A stretch of DNA of 64,000 bases from NCBI RefSeq assembly GCF_001602525.1, contig NZ_LSYT01000012.1:62001-126000 (forward strand), given 5' to 3'. Below are positions 51,958-59,827 of the stretch, one piece after another. Every line of letters begins with the position of its first letter. Position 1 is the stretch's first letter. Source of the stretch: Flavobacterium chilense (GTDB lineage Bacteria > Bacteroidota > Bacteroidia > Flavobacteriales > Flavobacteriaceae). The notes beneath the pieces are model-generated. The model made no database searches and was not told the origin of the DNA. It saw only the letters and a list, made by a program, of their open reading frames with translations. The position numbers were made by a program, and so were the translations under genes.

Positions 51958-51959
51958 TC

Positions 51960-52658
51960 ATGAAAAAAACAATTATAATGTTGATCTGCAGTTCGCTTTT
52001 TTTAAGTTGTGAGCAGGTTTCTAAAAGTATCAACGAGACTTTTAAAGCTAATGATACAGTGGTGAGTCAGGAAACACAAAAGTCTAATCCTGAAATTGAG
52101 GTAAATACTCAGGGTGATGTTCAGCAAATCGTGAAAACAGTGCTTGAGACACACTCTGTAGCTCATACGCATACTGAAGGTAAAAGTGTCGATCTTCTAA
52201 CCGATACTGCTACATTAGAAAAAGCAGAAGAAGCTTTGAGGAAATTACCGCAATATGCCGGAAAAGAGATTTTTATTTACTCAACATTATATTTTTATAA
52301 TGACGGACTTATCAATGTTATGCTTCAGCATCCTGAAAATCCTAAATATGTTGATATATACGATTATAAAGATGGAAAATGGTCTGAGCCAAAACCTCTT
52401 CAACTATCCGTTAGAGATAATGTTCAAAAACGTTTAGTGCCACTCAATACAATCAAATTTGTGAATGTTGCCAAAGTCGCTGCTATTTACAATAAGAAAG
52501 CAGAAGGAGTAGAAGGCGCAAAACCTCTTACAAGTGCTTATGTTTCTATTTGGGATAATAAGATGCGTTGGTATCCATCCAATATTAATGGAAGCAGAGA
52601 AAGATATTCCATAGAATTTAATGATGATGGAACTTTGAAGTCATTTAAACAGGATTAG
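51960..52658 (+). CDS. Lipoprotein, unknown function
   Basis: The 232-residue protein has a lipobox (CSSLFLSCEQ, Cys ~17) and a mature domain with KAEEALRKLPQYAGKEIFIYSTLYFYNDGLINVMLQHPENPKYVDIYDYKDGKWSEP. I do not recognise the family. It is translationally coupled with the membrane protein gene before it. Confidence 0.6.
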   Translation: MKKTIIMLICSSLFLSCEQVSKSINETFKANDTVVSQETQKSNPEIEVNTQGDVQQIVKTVLETHSVAHTHTEGKSVDLLTDTATLEKAEEALRKLPQYAGKEIFIYSTLYFYNDGLINVMLQHPENPKYVDIYDYKDGKWSEPKPLQLSVRDNVQKRLVPLNTIKFVNVAKVAAIYNKKAEGVEGAKPLTSAYVSIWDNKMRWYPSNINGSRERYSIEFNDDGTLKSFKQD

Positions 52659-52699
52659 GGTTTCTGGTGAAATTGAAATTGGCTTTGAAAATATTCTGG

Positions 52700-53164
52700 T
52701 CAGTCCAGTTTTAATTTGAAACCTTCATGACTGGCTTTGAAACCAAGTTTTTCATAGAATTTAATGGCTTTTAGTCTTCTTTTGTCAGATGTTAGCTGAA
52801 TGATTTGACAACCTTTTTCTTTTGCTCTGTTAATGGCATAATTTAAAGCCTGAGTGCCTATTCCCTGACCTCGATAATCAGAATGTGTTCTTACAGCTTC
52901 TACTTGTGCTCTTAAGTTTCCTTCAAAATTTAGATATTGGATAAAGGTTAACTGAAAAGTGGCTACTTTGTTTCCGTTCATTTCACCAACCGTAAGCTCC
53001 TGGTTTGGATCTTCCTGGATTTTTTTAAACGCATTAAGGTATTTATCAAAAGCCTGAATACTTTTATTTTCTCTGACAGATCCATAAGTATCATCTGCCA
53101 GCATGTTTATAATTTCAGGTAAATCTTCAATTGTTGCAAGTCGGAATGTAATATTGGTACTCAT
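52700..53164 (-). CDS. GNAT family N-acetyltransferase
   Basis: The 154-residue protein has the GNAT core: FRLATIEDLPEIINMLADD at the start, TVGEMNGNKVATFQLTFI, then the acetyl-CoA-binding motif A VRTHSDYRGQGIGTQALNYAI (Q/RxxGxG/A at ~100-105) and ITxSDKRRLKAIKFYEKLGFK. It transfers an acetyl group to an unknown amine. It is alone in its direction. Confidence 0.88.
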   Translation of the reverse strand: MSTNITFRLATIEDLPEIINMLADDTYGSVRENKSIQAFDKYLNAFKKIQEDPNQELTVGEMNGNKVATFQLTFIQYLNFEGNLRAQVEAVRTHSDYRGQGIGTQALNYAINRAKEKGCQIIQLTSDKRRLKAIKFYEKLGFKASHEGFKLKLD

Positions 53165-53304
53165 ATCTAAAATGGTTTATTCTGATAAAGTAAATATAAA
53201 GTGTTTTTGCGATTAAACCTCGTAATCTTAAAGGCGAAATAGCGTGTTTTTTTGGATGTCAATGAAAAAATAAAAATACTAAATAAAGTAGAGAAGATGA
53301 GAAA

Positions 53305-53344
53305 CAAAAAAAGCAAAACACATCAAAATGTATTTTGCCTTTTG
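53305..53344 (-). terminator. Terminator of the second tRNA unit
   Basis: On the minus strand GGCAAAATACAT and ATGTGTTTTGCT pair around TTTG, followed by T7. It begins directly after tRNA-Arg. Confidence 0.8.
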
Positions 53345-53418
<74 letters not shown>

Positions 53419-53462
53419 ATTCTTTATAAAACAAAGTCCATTCGACAGAATGGTTTGTTATG

Positions 53463-53545
53463 TGACCATGGAGGGATTTGAACCCTCACGCCCTTTCAGG
53501 CACCACCCCCTCAAGATGGCGAGTCTACCGTTTCTCCACATGGCC
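53463..53545 (-). tRNA. tRNA-Leu (GAG), copy 2
   Basis: An 83-base class II tRNA on the minus strand with acceptor GGCCATG/CATGGTC, anticodon GAG in TTGAGGG and a long variable arm (GGTGCCTGAAAGGGCG). It differs from the other copy only in the variable arm loop. Confidence 0.95.
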
Positions 53546-53586
53546 TAAAATAAAAAAGGCCAAGTAAATTAATACCCGACCTTTTG

Positions 53587-53659
53587 TGACCCGACTGGGG
53601 CTCGAACCCAGGACCCCATCATTAAAAGTGATGTGCTCTACCGACTGAGCTATCGAGTC
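53587..53659 (-). tRNA. tRNA-Lys (TTT), copy 3
   Basis: A 73-base cloverleaf on the minus strand with acceptor GACTCGA/TCGGGTC and anticodon TTT. First gene of the second unit. Confidence 0.95.
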
Positions 53660-53682
53660 ATTGCATTTCCTGAACGCGGGTG

Positions 53683-53713
53683 CAAATATAAGAAGTTATT
53701 TTTGATATAACAA
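53683..53713 (-). promoter_or_regulatory. Promoter of the Lys-Leu-Arg tRNA unit
   Basis: TATATTTG (53683-53690) preceded by TTG at a spacing of 20. The context GCACCCGCGTTCAGG downstream is near-identical to that of the other tRNA promoter. Confidence 0.65.
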
Positions 53714-53763
53714 TACCTTTTCTTAAGTAAAATTTAATAAATATTTAAAGTAGTGAGTACCAG

Positions 53764-53806
53764 TAAAAAAAAGGTAAAATACATTTGATGTATTTTACCT
53801 TTTTTG
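53764..53806 (-). terminator. Terminator of the Lys-Lys-Leu tRNA unit
   Basis: AAGGTAAAATACA and TGTATTTTACCTT form a 13-bp stem around TTTGA, with A/T runs at both sides. It lies directly after the first tRNA-Leu. Confidence 0.8.
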
Positions 53807-53889
53807 TGACCATGGAGGGATTTGAACCCTCACGCCCTTTCGAGCACCACCCCCTCAAGATGGCGAGTCTACCGTTTCTCCACATGGCC
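53807..53889 (-). tRNA. tRNA-Leu (GAG), copy 1
   Basis: An 83-base class II tRNA with anticodon GAG. Body identical to copy 2; the variable arm reads GGTGCTCGAAAGGGCG. Confidence 0.95.
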
Positions 53890-53934
53890 TAAAATAAAAA
53901 AAAAGGTCAAGTAAATTAATACTCGACCTTTTTG

Positions 53935-54007
53935 TGACCCGACTGGGGCTCGAACCCAGGACCCCATCATTAAAAGTGATGTGCTCTACCGACTGAGCTA
54001 TCGAGTC
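53935..54007 (-). tRNA. tRNA-Lys (TTT), copy 2
   Basis: Same 73-base sequence as the other two Lys copies, anticodon TTT. The spacer between it and the Leu gene (GTCAAGTAAATTAATA) is shared with the other Lys-Leu pair. Confidence 0.95.
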
Positions 54008-54047
54008 ATTGCTATCAAGAAAAGTATTTGTTAAATCACAAAATTTG

Positions 54048-54120
54048 TGACCCGACTGGGGCTCGAACCCAGGACCCCATCATTAAAAGTGATGTGCTCT
54101 ACCGACTGAGCTATCGAGTC
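54048..54120 (-). tRNA. tRNA-Lys (TTT), copy 1
   Basis: First gene of the first unit; 73 bases, anticodon TTT, acceptor GACTCGA/TCGGGTC. The spacer to the next Lys gene is 40 bases. Confidence 0.95.
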
Positions 54121-54144
54121 ATATTCTTTCCTTGAATGCGGGTG

Positions 54145-54176
54145 CAAATATAAGGAGTTTTTTTTATTATTTCCAA
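54145..54176 (-). promoter_or_regulatory. Promoter of the Lys-Lys-Leu tRNA unit
   Basis: TATATTTG (54145-54152) with TTG (54174-54176) 21 bases further up. The downstream text GCACCCGCATTCAAGGAA matches that of the second promoter almost fully. Confidence 0.65.
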
Positions 54177-54247
54177 GCTTATTTATTATAAATTTGTCTT
54201 TTTTTAATCAAAATTTACAACGCCTTAGTTTATAGGTTATTATTAAA

Positions 54248-54766
54248 ATGAAAAATATAATATTATTAGGATATATGGGCTGCGGAAAGTCAACAATTGC
54301 CCAAAACTTATCAAAAATTACAGAAATTCCGTTTTTGGATTTAGACAAATGCATCGAAAAAAAGGCAAATTTATCGATAAATGAGATTTTTGAACAACAT
54401 GGAGAGATCTATTTTAGGAAATTAGAACACGAAATGTTTGTAGAATTACTTCAATCTTCAGAAAAAAACATCATAGGATTAGGTGGAGGAACACCTTGTT
54501 ATGCCAATAATCATGAATTATTAAAGCGAGATGATGTTGTTTCTATATATTTAAAAGCGTCAATCGAAACTTTATTCAGCAGATTAGTTCATAATAAGAG
54601 TAAGCGCCCTTTAATTGCGAATATGAATGAAGAGGAGATGAAAGAGTTTATCGCAAAACATTTATTCGACAGAAGTTTTTATTATAACCATGCGCAACAT
54701 AAAGTGTCAGTCGATAATAAAACTGTCGAAGAAACGGTTCAGGATATTTTAGAGATTCTAGCTTAA
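54248..54766 (+). CDS. aroK: Shikimate kinase
   Basis: The 172-residue protein begins IILLGYMGCGKSTIAQNLS (Walker A, residues ~4-22). It has FLDLDKCIEKKANLSINEIFEQHGE with the shikimate-contact Asp, YFRKLEHE and LGGGTPCY (GGG turn), then the lid Arg region NKSKRPLI. It phosphorylates shikimate at the 3-OH in aromatic amino acid synthesis. It converges with the phosphoribosyltransferase gene, and the two overlap by nine bases at their 3' ends. Confidence 0.93.
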   Translation: MKNIILLGYMGCGKSTIAQNLSKITEIPFLDLDKCIEKKANLSINEIFEQHGEIYFRKLEHEMFVELLQSSEKNIIGLGGGTPCYANNHELLKRDDVVSIYLKASIETLFSRLVHNKSKRPLIANMNEEEMKEFIAKHLFDRSFYYNHAQHKVSVDNKTVEETVQDILEILA

Positions 54767-55258
54767 AAAAGCGTAATTGTCCCCATTATCATCAAAAACA
54801 ACCTGCACATGTTCTAATAATGATGTAGACAGAGAGATTCCTTTAAAATCAGCTTTTACAGGATATTTTTTGTGATTTCTGTCTACAAGTACTGCTGTTT
54901 TGAATTTCTTTAACGGAACGTCTAAGAAATGACGAACAGCATATATTAAGGTTGTGCCTGAATTTAAAACATCATCGACAAGTACTAAACCTTTGTTTTT
55001 GTATTCTTCAGGTGTTAGCGAAGTCTGTATTGGCGATTGTGGATTTTGTTTGTTAACCTTAACTTCGCAAAGCGATACTTTTAATGTAGAGATGTTGCTG
55101 AGTGCTAAAGCAATTTTTTCGGCAAAAACAGATCCGTTTGAAGCGATTCCTGCGATTACAACTTCTTCCTCATCCACAAATGTCTCATATATCTGATATG
55201 CGATACGTTTTATTTTGTGTTCGATTTCCTGATTCGTTAAGATGATGTTTTTGCTCAT
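54758..55258 (-). CDS. PyrR-like/type I phosphoribosyltransferase
   Basis: The 166-residue protein has the PRPP-binding motif GLVLVDDVLNSGTTLIYAVR (Val-Asp-Asp and Ser-Gly-Thr-Thr, ~90-105) and IAGIASNGSVFAEKIALAL, which match the PRTase family close to PyrR and hypoxanthine PRTase. The substrate base cannot be decided. The nearness to pyrimidine genes is not supported by the neighbours. Confidence 0.82.
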   Translation of the reverse strand: MSKNIILTNQEIEHKIKRIAYQIYETFVDEEEVVIAGIASNGSVFAEKIALALSNISTLKVSLCEVKVNKQNPQSPIQTSLTPEEYKNKGLVLVDDVLNSGTTLIYAVRHFLDVPLKKFKTAVLVDRNHKKYPVKADFKGISLSTSLLEHVQVVFDDNGDNYAFLS

Positions 55259-55412
55259 GATTTATTTTTTTGCTAAAATACAAATTTTAAACTCCAATGC
55301 TAAAAATCCAAATTCCAATTTTGAAAAGGAATTTAAGATTTTTTAATTCGAAATTTTAATGCTGAGGTTTTATTTTTAAGTTAAGGCTCTAGGGGTGAAA
55401 AAAAAATGGGAA

Positions 55413-55802
55413 TTAAACTTCCTCATCTTCATCAATAATATCATTACCGTATTCATCGATATCTCTTCGGTCTTTTTTGGTTGGTCTTCCGGTTCCGCTT
55501 TTACGATAATGCTCTTTCGATAATTTTAATAATTCTAAATGAGCATATGCTTCCGGAGGAGTTTCGTTTTTCCTGTATATGTCAACCAGTTTTGCTCCTA
55601 CACGATTTTCAGGAATATCGAGTACAGTTATAATTTGTGTGATCTGATCTTTTCTAAAGGTGATTTTGTCAGTAGGAAAAACCTCTTTAGATGGTTTTGC
55701 AACCTGTCCATTTACAGTAACATGATTTTTTTTGCAAGCCTCAGTTACCATGTTTCTGGTTTTATAATAACGTACGCACCAGAGGTATTTATCTATTCTC
55801 AT
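55413..55802 (-). CDS. S4-domain RNA-binding protein (Hsp15-like)
   Basis: I start at the ATG at 55802 (MRIDKYLWCVRYYKTRNMVTEACKKNHVTVNGQVAKPS), which begins the S4 domain at once. The 129-residue protein has this S4 fold (residues 1-60) and a basic, then acidic C-terminal tail (GRPTKKDRRDIDEYGNDIIDEDEEV). The Hsp15 family binds stalled 50S subunits carrying a peptidyl-tRNA in E. coli. Here the tail differs, so the same role is likely but unproven. Confidence 0.82.
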   Translation of the reverse strand: MRIDKYLWCVRYYKTRNMVTEACKKNHVTVNGQVAKPSKEVFPTDKITFRKDQITQIITVLDIPENRVGAKLVDIYRKNETPPEAYAHLELLKLSKEHYRKSGTGRPTKKDRRDIDEYGNDIIDEDEEV

Positions 55803-55881
55803 AATTTTTCTAAAATCAAAGTTAAATTCTTTACAAAAATAAATCAATATTGTATCTTGCGCACTTAAAAAATTAACAATA

Positions 55882-57057
55882 ATGAATAAATTTAAATATT
55901 ATTTTATTTTATTGCTTGCAGGTATTTCTTTGGTTTCTTGTAATAAAAGTGGAGATGATGATGTAGTAACTGTTCCTTTAAGAGATTACGCTGTACAATA
56001 TAAAGCGGATAATGATTCTATTATTAAATATTTAAAGACTAATTATATTAAAGAAGTTACTGCTGATTTTGATGTGACGTTTGAAAAAATCCCTGCTGGC
56101 GGTACTCAGACTTCGATTTGGGATCAAACGACTTATCCTTTAGCATCCAGAGATGTTTATAGTGATGATATTACTTATAAGGTATATTACTTAACTTTAA
56201 GAAAAGGTTCTGGCGATTCGCCTACTAATACAGATAAAATTGTAGCTTCTTATAAAGGTACTTTGTTAAATAATACTGTTTTCGATTCATCTTACGGATA
56301 TCCGGGATCTTATAATTTATTTCCTTATGCTAATGAAAGTACGGTAATACAAGGATGGTCAGAGATATTTCCTAAATTTAAAGCAGGTACTTCTAAAACA
56401 GATCCTAATAGTGGTGTAATTACTTATAGTGATTATGGTGCCGGAGTAATGTTTCTGCCTTCTGGATTAGGGTATTATGAGGCAGCAAAAGGAACTATTC
56501 CTGCTTATTCGCCAATAATATTTAGTTTTAAATTATTTGATCTTCAGAGAATGGATAATGAATATTCTATTTCCAGTACTACGGGAGGAAGAGTGTTTTT
56601 AGGTGATGGTGTTCCTGATTATTTAGAAGACATTAATGGCGATGGTTATTTGTATGATTTTAGAGACAAAACTAAATATCCAAACCCACCGGCTAATTTG
56701 ATTGATGATACGGATGGTGACGGAATAGCAGACTTTGTAGATTTTGATGATGATGGAGATGGTTTTACAACCCGATTTGAAGTAACAAAACCAACAGATC
56801 AAATTGGAATTATAAACGGAGTTAATTACGGGATTAGTAAATATTATCCTTGGAGCCCGGTTTCGGATAATCCTCTAACTCCAAATACAGATGAAACTGA
56901 GCCTAGAGGAATTCCTAGAAGACCAACAGGTGATTTAACAGATCCAAGTAAACCGGAATCGGCTACTAATGTTAGAAAATATATAGAAGCTGATTATACA
57001 GATGTTCCAAGATTAAGAATTCATCTGGATAAAACATATCCGATAAAACAGAATTAA
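55882..57057 (+). CDS. FKBP-type peptidyl-prolyl isomerase lipoprotein with Ca-binding tail
   Basis: The 391-residue protein has a lipobox (GISLVSCNKS, Cys ~20), an FKBP domain (residues ~115-225: DKIVASYKGTLLNNTVFDSSYG, VIQGWSEIFPKFKAG, GVMFLPSGLGYY, IIFSFKLFDL) and then a thrombospondin-3-like run of Asp-rich turns (DYLEDINGDGYLYDF, DDTDGDGIADFVDFDDDGDGF). It would catalyse prolyl isomerisation at the outer membrane, with Ca2+ holding the tail. Similar lipoproteins are linked to gliding in Flavobacteria, not proven here. Confidence 0.85.
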   Translation: MNKFKYYFILLLAGISLVSCNKSGDDDVVTVPLRDYAVQYKADNDSIIKYLKTNYIKEVTADFDVTFEKIPAGGTQTSIWDQTTYPLASRDVYSDDITYKVYYLTLRKGSGDSPTNTDKIVASYKGTLLNNTVFDSSYGYPGSYNLFPYANESTVIQGWSEIFPKFKAGTSKTDPNSGVITYSDYGAGVMFLPSGLGYYEAAKGTIPAYSPIIFSFKLFDLQRMDNEYSISSTTGGRVFLGDGVPDYLEDINGDGYLYDFRDKTKYPNPPANLIDDTDGDGIADFVDFDDDGDGFTTRFEVTKPTDQIGIINGVNYGISKYYPWSPVSDNPLTPNTDETEPRGIPRRPTGDLTDPSKPESATNVRKYIEADYTDVPRLRIHLDKTYPIKQN

Positions 57058-57080
57058 AATTCACGAATATAGAAATAATA

Positions 57081-57114
57081 AAAAACCTCGAAAATCACTT
57101 TTCGAGGTTTTTTT
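57081..57114 (+). terminator. Terminator after the FKBP gene
   Basis: AACCTCGAAAA and TTTTCGAGGTT form an 11-bp stem around TCAC with a T7 end, 23 bases after the stop. A near-copy is at 57211. Confidence 0.85.
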
Positions 57115-57210
57115 ATGGGCTTTTTTAATTGCAAGAAATAGGGAGCTTAAAAGTTTAAATGAAATATAGAGTGATGCAATTGCGATTTTCTCTAAATATA
57201 ATTTAGGTAT

Positions 57211-57243
57211 AAAAAAACCTCGAAAATCATTTTTCGAGGTTTT
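57211..57243 (-). terminator. Terminator after the transketolase genes
   Basis: Same hairpin as at 57081 with one base changed (TCAT for TCAC in the loop). On the minus strand it runs into T7 29 bases past the stop of the transketolase C-terminal gene. Confidence 0.8.
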
Positions 57244-57271
57244 GTATATAATAAGTAAGAGGATCTGAAAA

Positions 57272-58225
57272 TTATTTTCTTTTGATTACTCTTTCTACAG
57301 CTTCAACAATTGCCTGATTGTTCAATTTGTATTTATCCATTAATTGCTCAGGAGTTCCAGATTCACCAAAACTATCGTTTACAGCTACAAATTCTTGTGG
57401 AGCCGGGTGGTGTAAAGCAAGTACTCTCGAAACGCTTTCTCCAAGACCTCCAAGAATGTTGTGCTCTTCTGCAGTTACAACACATCCTGTTTTTGCCAAT
57501 GATTTTAGAATAGCTTCTTCGTCAAGTGGTTTAATAGTGTGAATGTTGATTACTTCAGCAGAAATTCCTTTTGCTTCAAGAGCTTCAGCAGCAATAAGAG
57601 CTTCCCAAACTAAGTGTCCTGTAGCTATAATTGTAACATCATTTCCTTCGTTTAATAAAATTGCTTTTCCAATTACGAATGGTTCGTCAGCAGGAGTAAA
57701 GTTAGCTACAACCGGACGTCCGAAACGTAGGTAAGCTGGACCGTGGTGTTCTGCTAAAGCTATAGTAGCTGCTTTAGTCTGGTTGTAATCGCAAGTATTG
57801 ATTACAGTCATTCCAGGTAACATTTTCATTAATCCGATGTCTTCTAAGATCTGGTGAGTTGCACCGTCTTCTCCTAGTGTTAAACCAGCGTGAGAAGCAC
57901 AGATTTTTACGTTTTTATCTGAGTAAGCAACAGACTGACGAATTTGGTCATAAACTCTTCCTGTTGAGAAGTTAGCGAAAGTTCCTGTAAACGGAATTTT
58001 TCCTCCAATTGTTAAACCAGCTGCAATTCCAATCATGTTAGCTTCTGCGATTCCAATTTGGAAAAAACGTTCCGGGTGATTTTTTTTGAAATCATCAAAT
58101 TTTAATGATCCAATTAAATCGGCACATAATGCCACAACGTTTTCGTTTTTTTGACCTAGTTCAGTCATTCCCGCTCCAAAACCAGAACGAGTATCTTTAC
58201 TTCCTGTATTTTCGTATTTTTTCAT
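57272..58225 (-). CDS. Transketolase, C-terminal subunit
   Basis: The 317-residue protein covers the pyrimidine-binding and C-terminal parts of transketolase: GFGAGMTELGQKNENVVALCADL, FIG-type GIAEANMIGIAAGL, GATHQILEDIGLMKMLPGMTVINTCD, AYLRFGRP and HNILGGLGESV. Its upstream partner gene codes the thiamine-diphosphate half. Together they form a split transketolase that moves two-carbon units in the pentose phosphate pathway. The two genes are 75 bases apart. Confidence 0.92.
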   Translation of the reverse strand: MKKYENTGSKDTRSGFGAGMTELGQKNENVVALCADLIGSLKFDDFKKNHPERFFQIGIAEANMIGIAAGLTIGGKIPFTGTFANFSTGRVYDQIRQSVAYSDKNVKICASHAGLTLGEDGATHQILEDIGLMKMLPGMTVINTCDYNQTKAATIALAEHHGPAYLRFGRPVVANFTPADEPFVIGKAILLNEGNDVTIIATGHLVWEALIAAEALEAKGISAEVINIHTIKPLDEEAILKSLAKTGCVVTAEEHNILGGLGESVSRVLALHHPAPQEFVAVNDSFGESGTPEQLMDKYKLNNQAIVEAVERVIKRK

Positions 58226-58229
58226 TTTG

Positions 58230-58298
58230 TTTTTTTGCTATATGCAATAGGCTGCAGGCAATAGGCTTAAAGCTTAATGCTTGCTGCTTAAAGCTTAT
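58230..58298. repeat. Degenerate word repeat between the transketolase genes
   Basis: The spacer is made of reiterated short words: GCAATAGGCT twice and TTAAAGCTTA or CTTAAAGCTTA twice with GCTTGCTGCTT. It is AT-rich and non-coding. It resembles other word-repeat spacers in this window in style, not sequence. Confidence 0.5.
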
Positions 58299-58300
58299 TT

Positions 58301-59149
58301 TTAATAGTCTGCTAAAGTTGAAATGTTTTGAGCCAAAGCACTTGCTAACTGATCATTGTTTGGCGCTTTACCATGCCAGGCATGTGTATGCATCATGAAG
58401 TCAACGCCATTACCCATTTCTGTGTGTAATAAAATACAAACCGGTTTTCCTTTTCCTGTTCTTGATTTTGCATCAGTTAAACCAGCAAGAATAGCATCAA
58501 TATTGTTACCTTCTTTGATTTCAAGAACGTCCCAGTCAAAAGCTTCAAATTTCGCACGAATGCTTCCCATTGGTAAAACTTCGTCAGTTGTTCCGTCGAT
58601 TTGTTTTCCGTTAAGGTCAATAGTTGCAATAATATTGTCAACTTTTTTTGCAGAAGCATACATGATGGCTTCCCAGTTTTGACCTTCCTGTAATTCTCCG
58701 TCTCCGTGTAAGCTATAAATTATATGGTTATCATTGTTTAATTTTTTAGCTTGTGCTGCTCCAAGAGCTACAGATAAACCTTGTCCTAATGAACCAGAAG
58801 CAATGCGAACTCCAGGTAAACCTTCGTGAGTTGTTGGGTGTCCTTGTAAACGAGAATTTAATAATCTAAAGGTAGCCAATTCTGAAACTGGAAAATAACC
58901 GCTGCGTGCTAAAACGCTGTAAAAGACAGGGGAAATATGTCCATTTGAAAGGAAAAATAAATCTTCTCCAATTCCGTCCATATCAAAACCTTCTTTGCGG
59001 TCCATAATATTTTGATATAGTGTTACCAAAAATTCAGTACAACCTAATGAACCACCTGGGTGTCCAGAGTTTACAGCATGTACCATTCTAAGAATATCTC
59101 TTCTTACTTGGATCGTTAAATCGCTTAATTGTTGTGTGTTAGGCTTCAT
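58301..59149 (-). CDS. Transketolase, N-terminal (ThDP-binding) subunit
   Basis: The 282-residue protein has DILRMVHAVNSGHPGGSLGCTEFLVTLY and GHISPVFYSVLARSGYF at the start, then the thiamine diphosphate motif GDGELQEGQNWEAIMYASAKKVDNIIATIDLNG (GDG...N, ~149-181). The chain stops where fused transketolases go on to the second domain. Promoter at 59176-59207. Confidence 0.92.
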   Translation of the reverse strand: MKPNTQQLSDLTIQVRRDILRMVHAVNSGHPGGSLGCTEFLVTLYQNIMDRKEGFDMDGIGEDLFFLSNGHISPVFYSVLARSGYFPVSELATFRLLNSRLQGHPTTHEGLPGVRIASGSLGQGLSVALGAAQAKKLNNDNHIIYSLHGDGELQEGQNWEAIMYASAKKVDNIIATIDLNGKQIDGTTDEVLPMGSIRAKFEAFDWDVLEIKEGNNIDAILAGLTDAKSRTGKGKPVCILLHTEMGNGVDFMMHTHAWHGKAPNNDQLASALAQNISTLADY

Positions 59150-59175
59150 TTTATATGTAAAATTTTAAACTGAGG

Positions 59176-59207
59176 CAAAAGTAACTGATATTTTGTGGGG
59201 AGACAAA
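59176..59207 (-). promoter_or_regulatory. Promoter of the transketolase operon
   Basis: TACTTTTG (59176-59183), a 20-base spacer and TTTG (59204-59207), on the minus strand, 27 bases ahead of the ATG. Fits the Bacteroidota consensus. Confidence 0.7.
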
Positions 59208-59304
59208 TGATTTTTTGCTTTAGTTGGTTTCAATTGTTAAATTTTTTTGCACTTTTTTTATTAAAATTGAAAGAAGTGCTGGAAATTGATAATTACATAT
59301 AAAA

Positions 59305-59376
59305 ATTTTGCCACGGATTAAACAGTTTATAATGATTTTTAAAATCAATTTAACCTATTTAATCTGTGGCAAAAAA
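59305..59376. repeat. Imperfect hairpin repeat (GCCACNGATTAAA type)
   Basis: TTTTGCCACGGATTAAAC at the left and TTTAATCTGTGGCAAAA at the right are imperfect inverted arms around a loop that has its own ATTTTTAAAAT palindrome. It lies between the transketolase promoter and the acidic protein gene and may double as a terminator. Confidence 0.6.
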
Positions 59377-59398
59377 GTGAAGAAATTTGAGAAAAGGG

Positions 59399-59698
59399 TT
59401 AATTCGTATCGCCTTCGCTGTAATAATTGTTTTCTTCATCTTCAGAGCCAATTTCTTCCTGATCATCATCAAGTTCAGAACCCGGAACATCTAAATCATT
59501 TCCAAGTTTATCGCTGTTTTGCTTCCATTCGTGATTGTCCTGATTGATAATTTTATCAGTTGAAATGTCTTCTGGATCGATATCTTCGAGTTTGTCTTCC
59601 TGATTATAAATATCTTCATTTGACGGATAATCTAATTCTTCGAGATTTTTTTTAATTTGATCTTCCTTTGCCGGATTTTTATCTTCTGAGTTTATCAT
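59399..59698 (-). CDS. Small acidic protein, unknown
   Basis: The 99-residue protein is very rich in Asp and Glu (EDKLEDIDPEDIS, SELDDDQEEIGSEDEENN) with no hydrophobic core, no cysteine and no signal. It should be disordered. No family is recognised. It stands alone; the opposite frame has no coding look. Confidence 0.5.
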   Translation of the reverse strand: MINSEDKNPAKEDQIKKNLEELDYPSNEDIYNQEDKLEDIDPEDISTDKIINQDNHEWKQNSDKLGNDLDVPGSELDDDQEEIGSEDEENNYYSEGDTN

Positions 59699-59827
59699 GA
59701 TTTTGTCTTTTTTTAAGTGTTACGTAAAGTTACAAAATCATTATTTTTTAATTGTTATGTTTTTTAAATCAGTATGTTATAGTATTCACATTAAAAAAGA
59801 AAATCATCTCATTTTCTAATTAACAAA

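Noticed and set aside
53551..53586. AGGCC...GACCTTTT text between tRNA-Leu and tRNA-Lys as a terminator
   Set aside because: The arms are poorly matched and the following Leu gene needs read-through; it looks like a spacer shared by both Lys-Leu pairs.
58105..58682. Plus-strand frames across the transketolase genes
   Set aside because: Opposite-strand shadows of conserved transketolase subunits.
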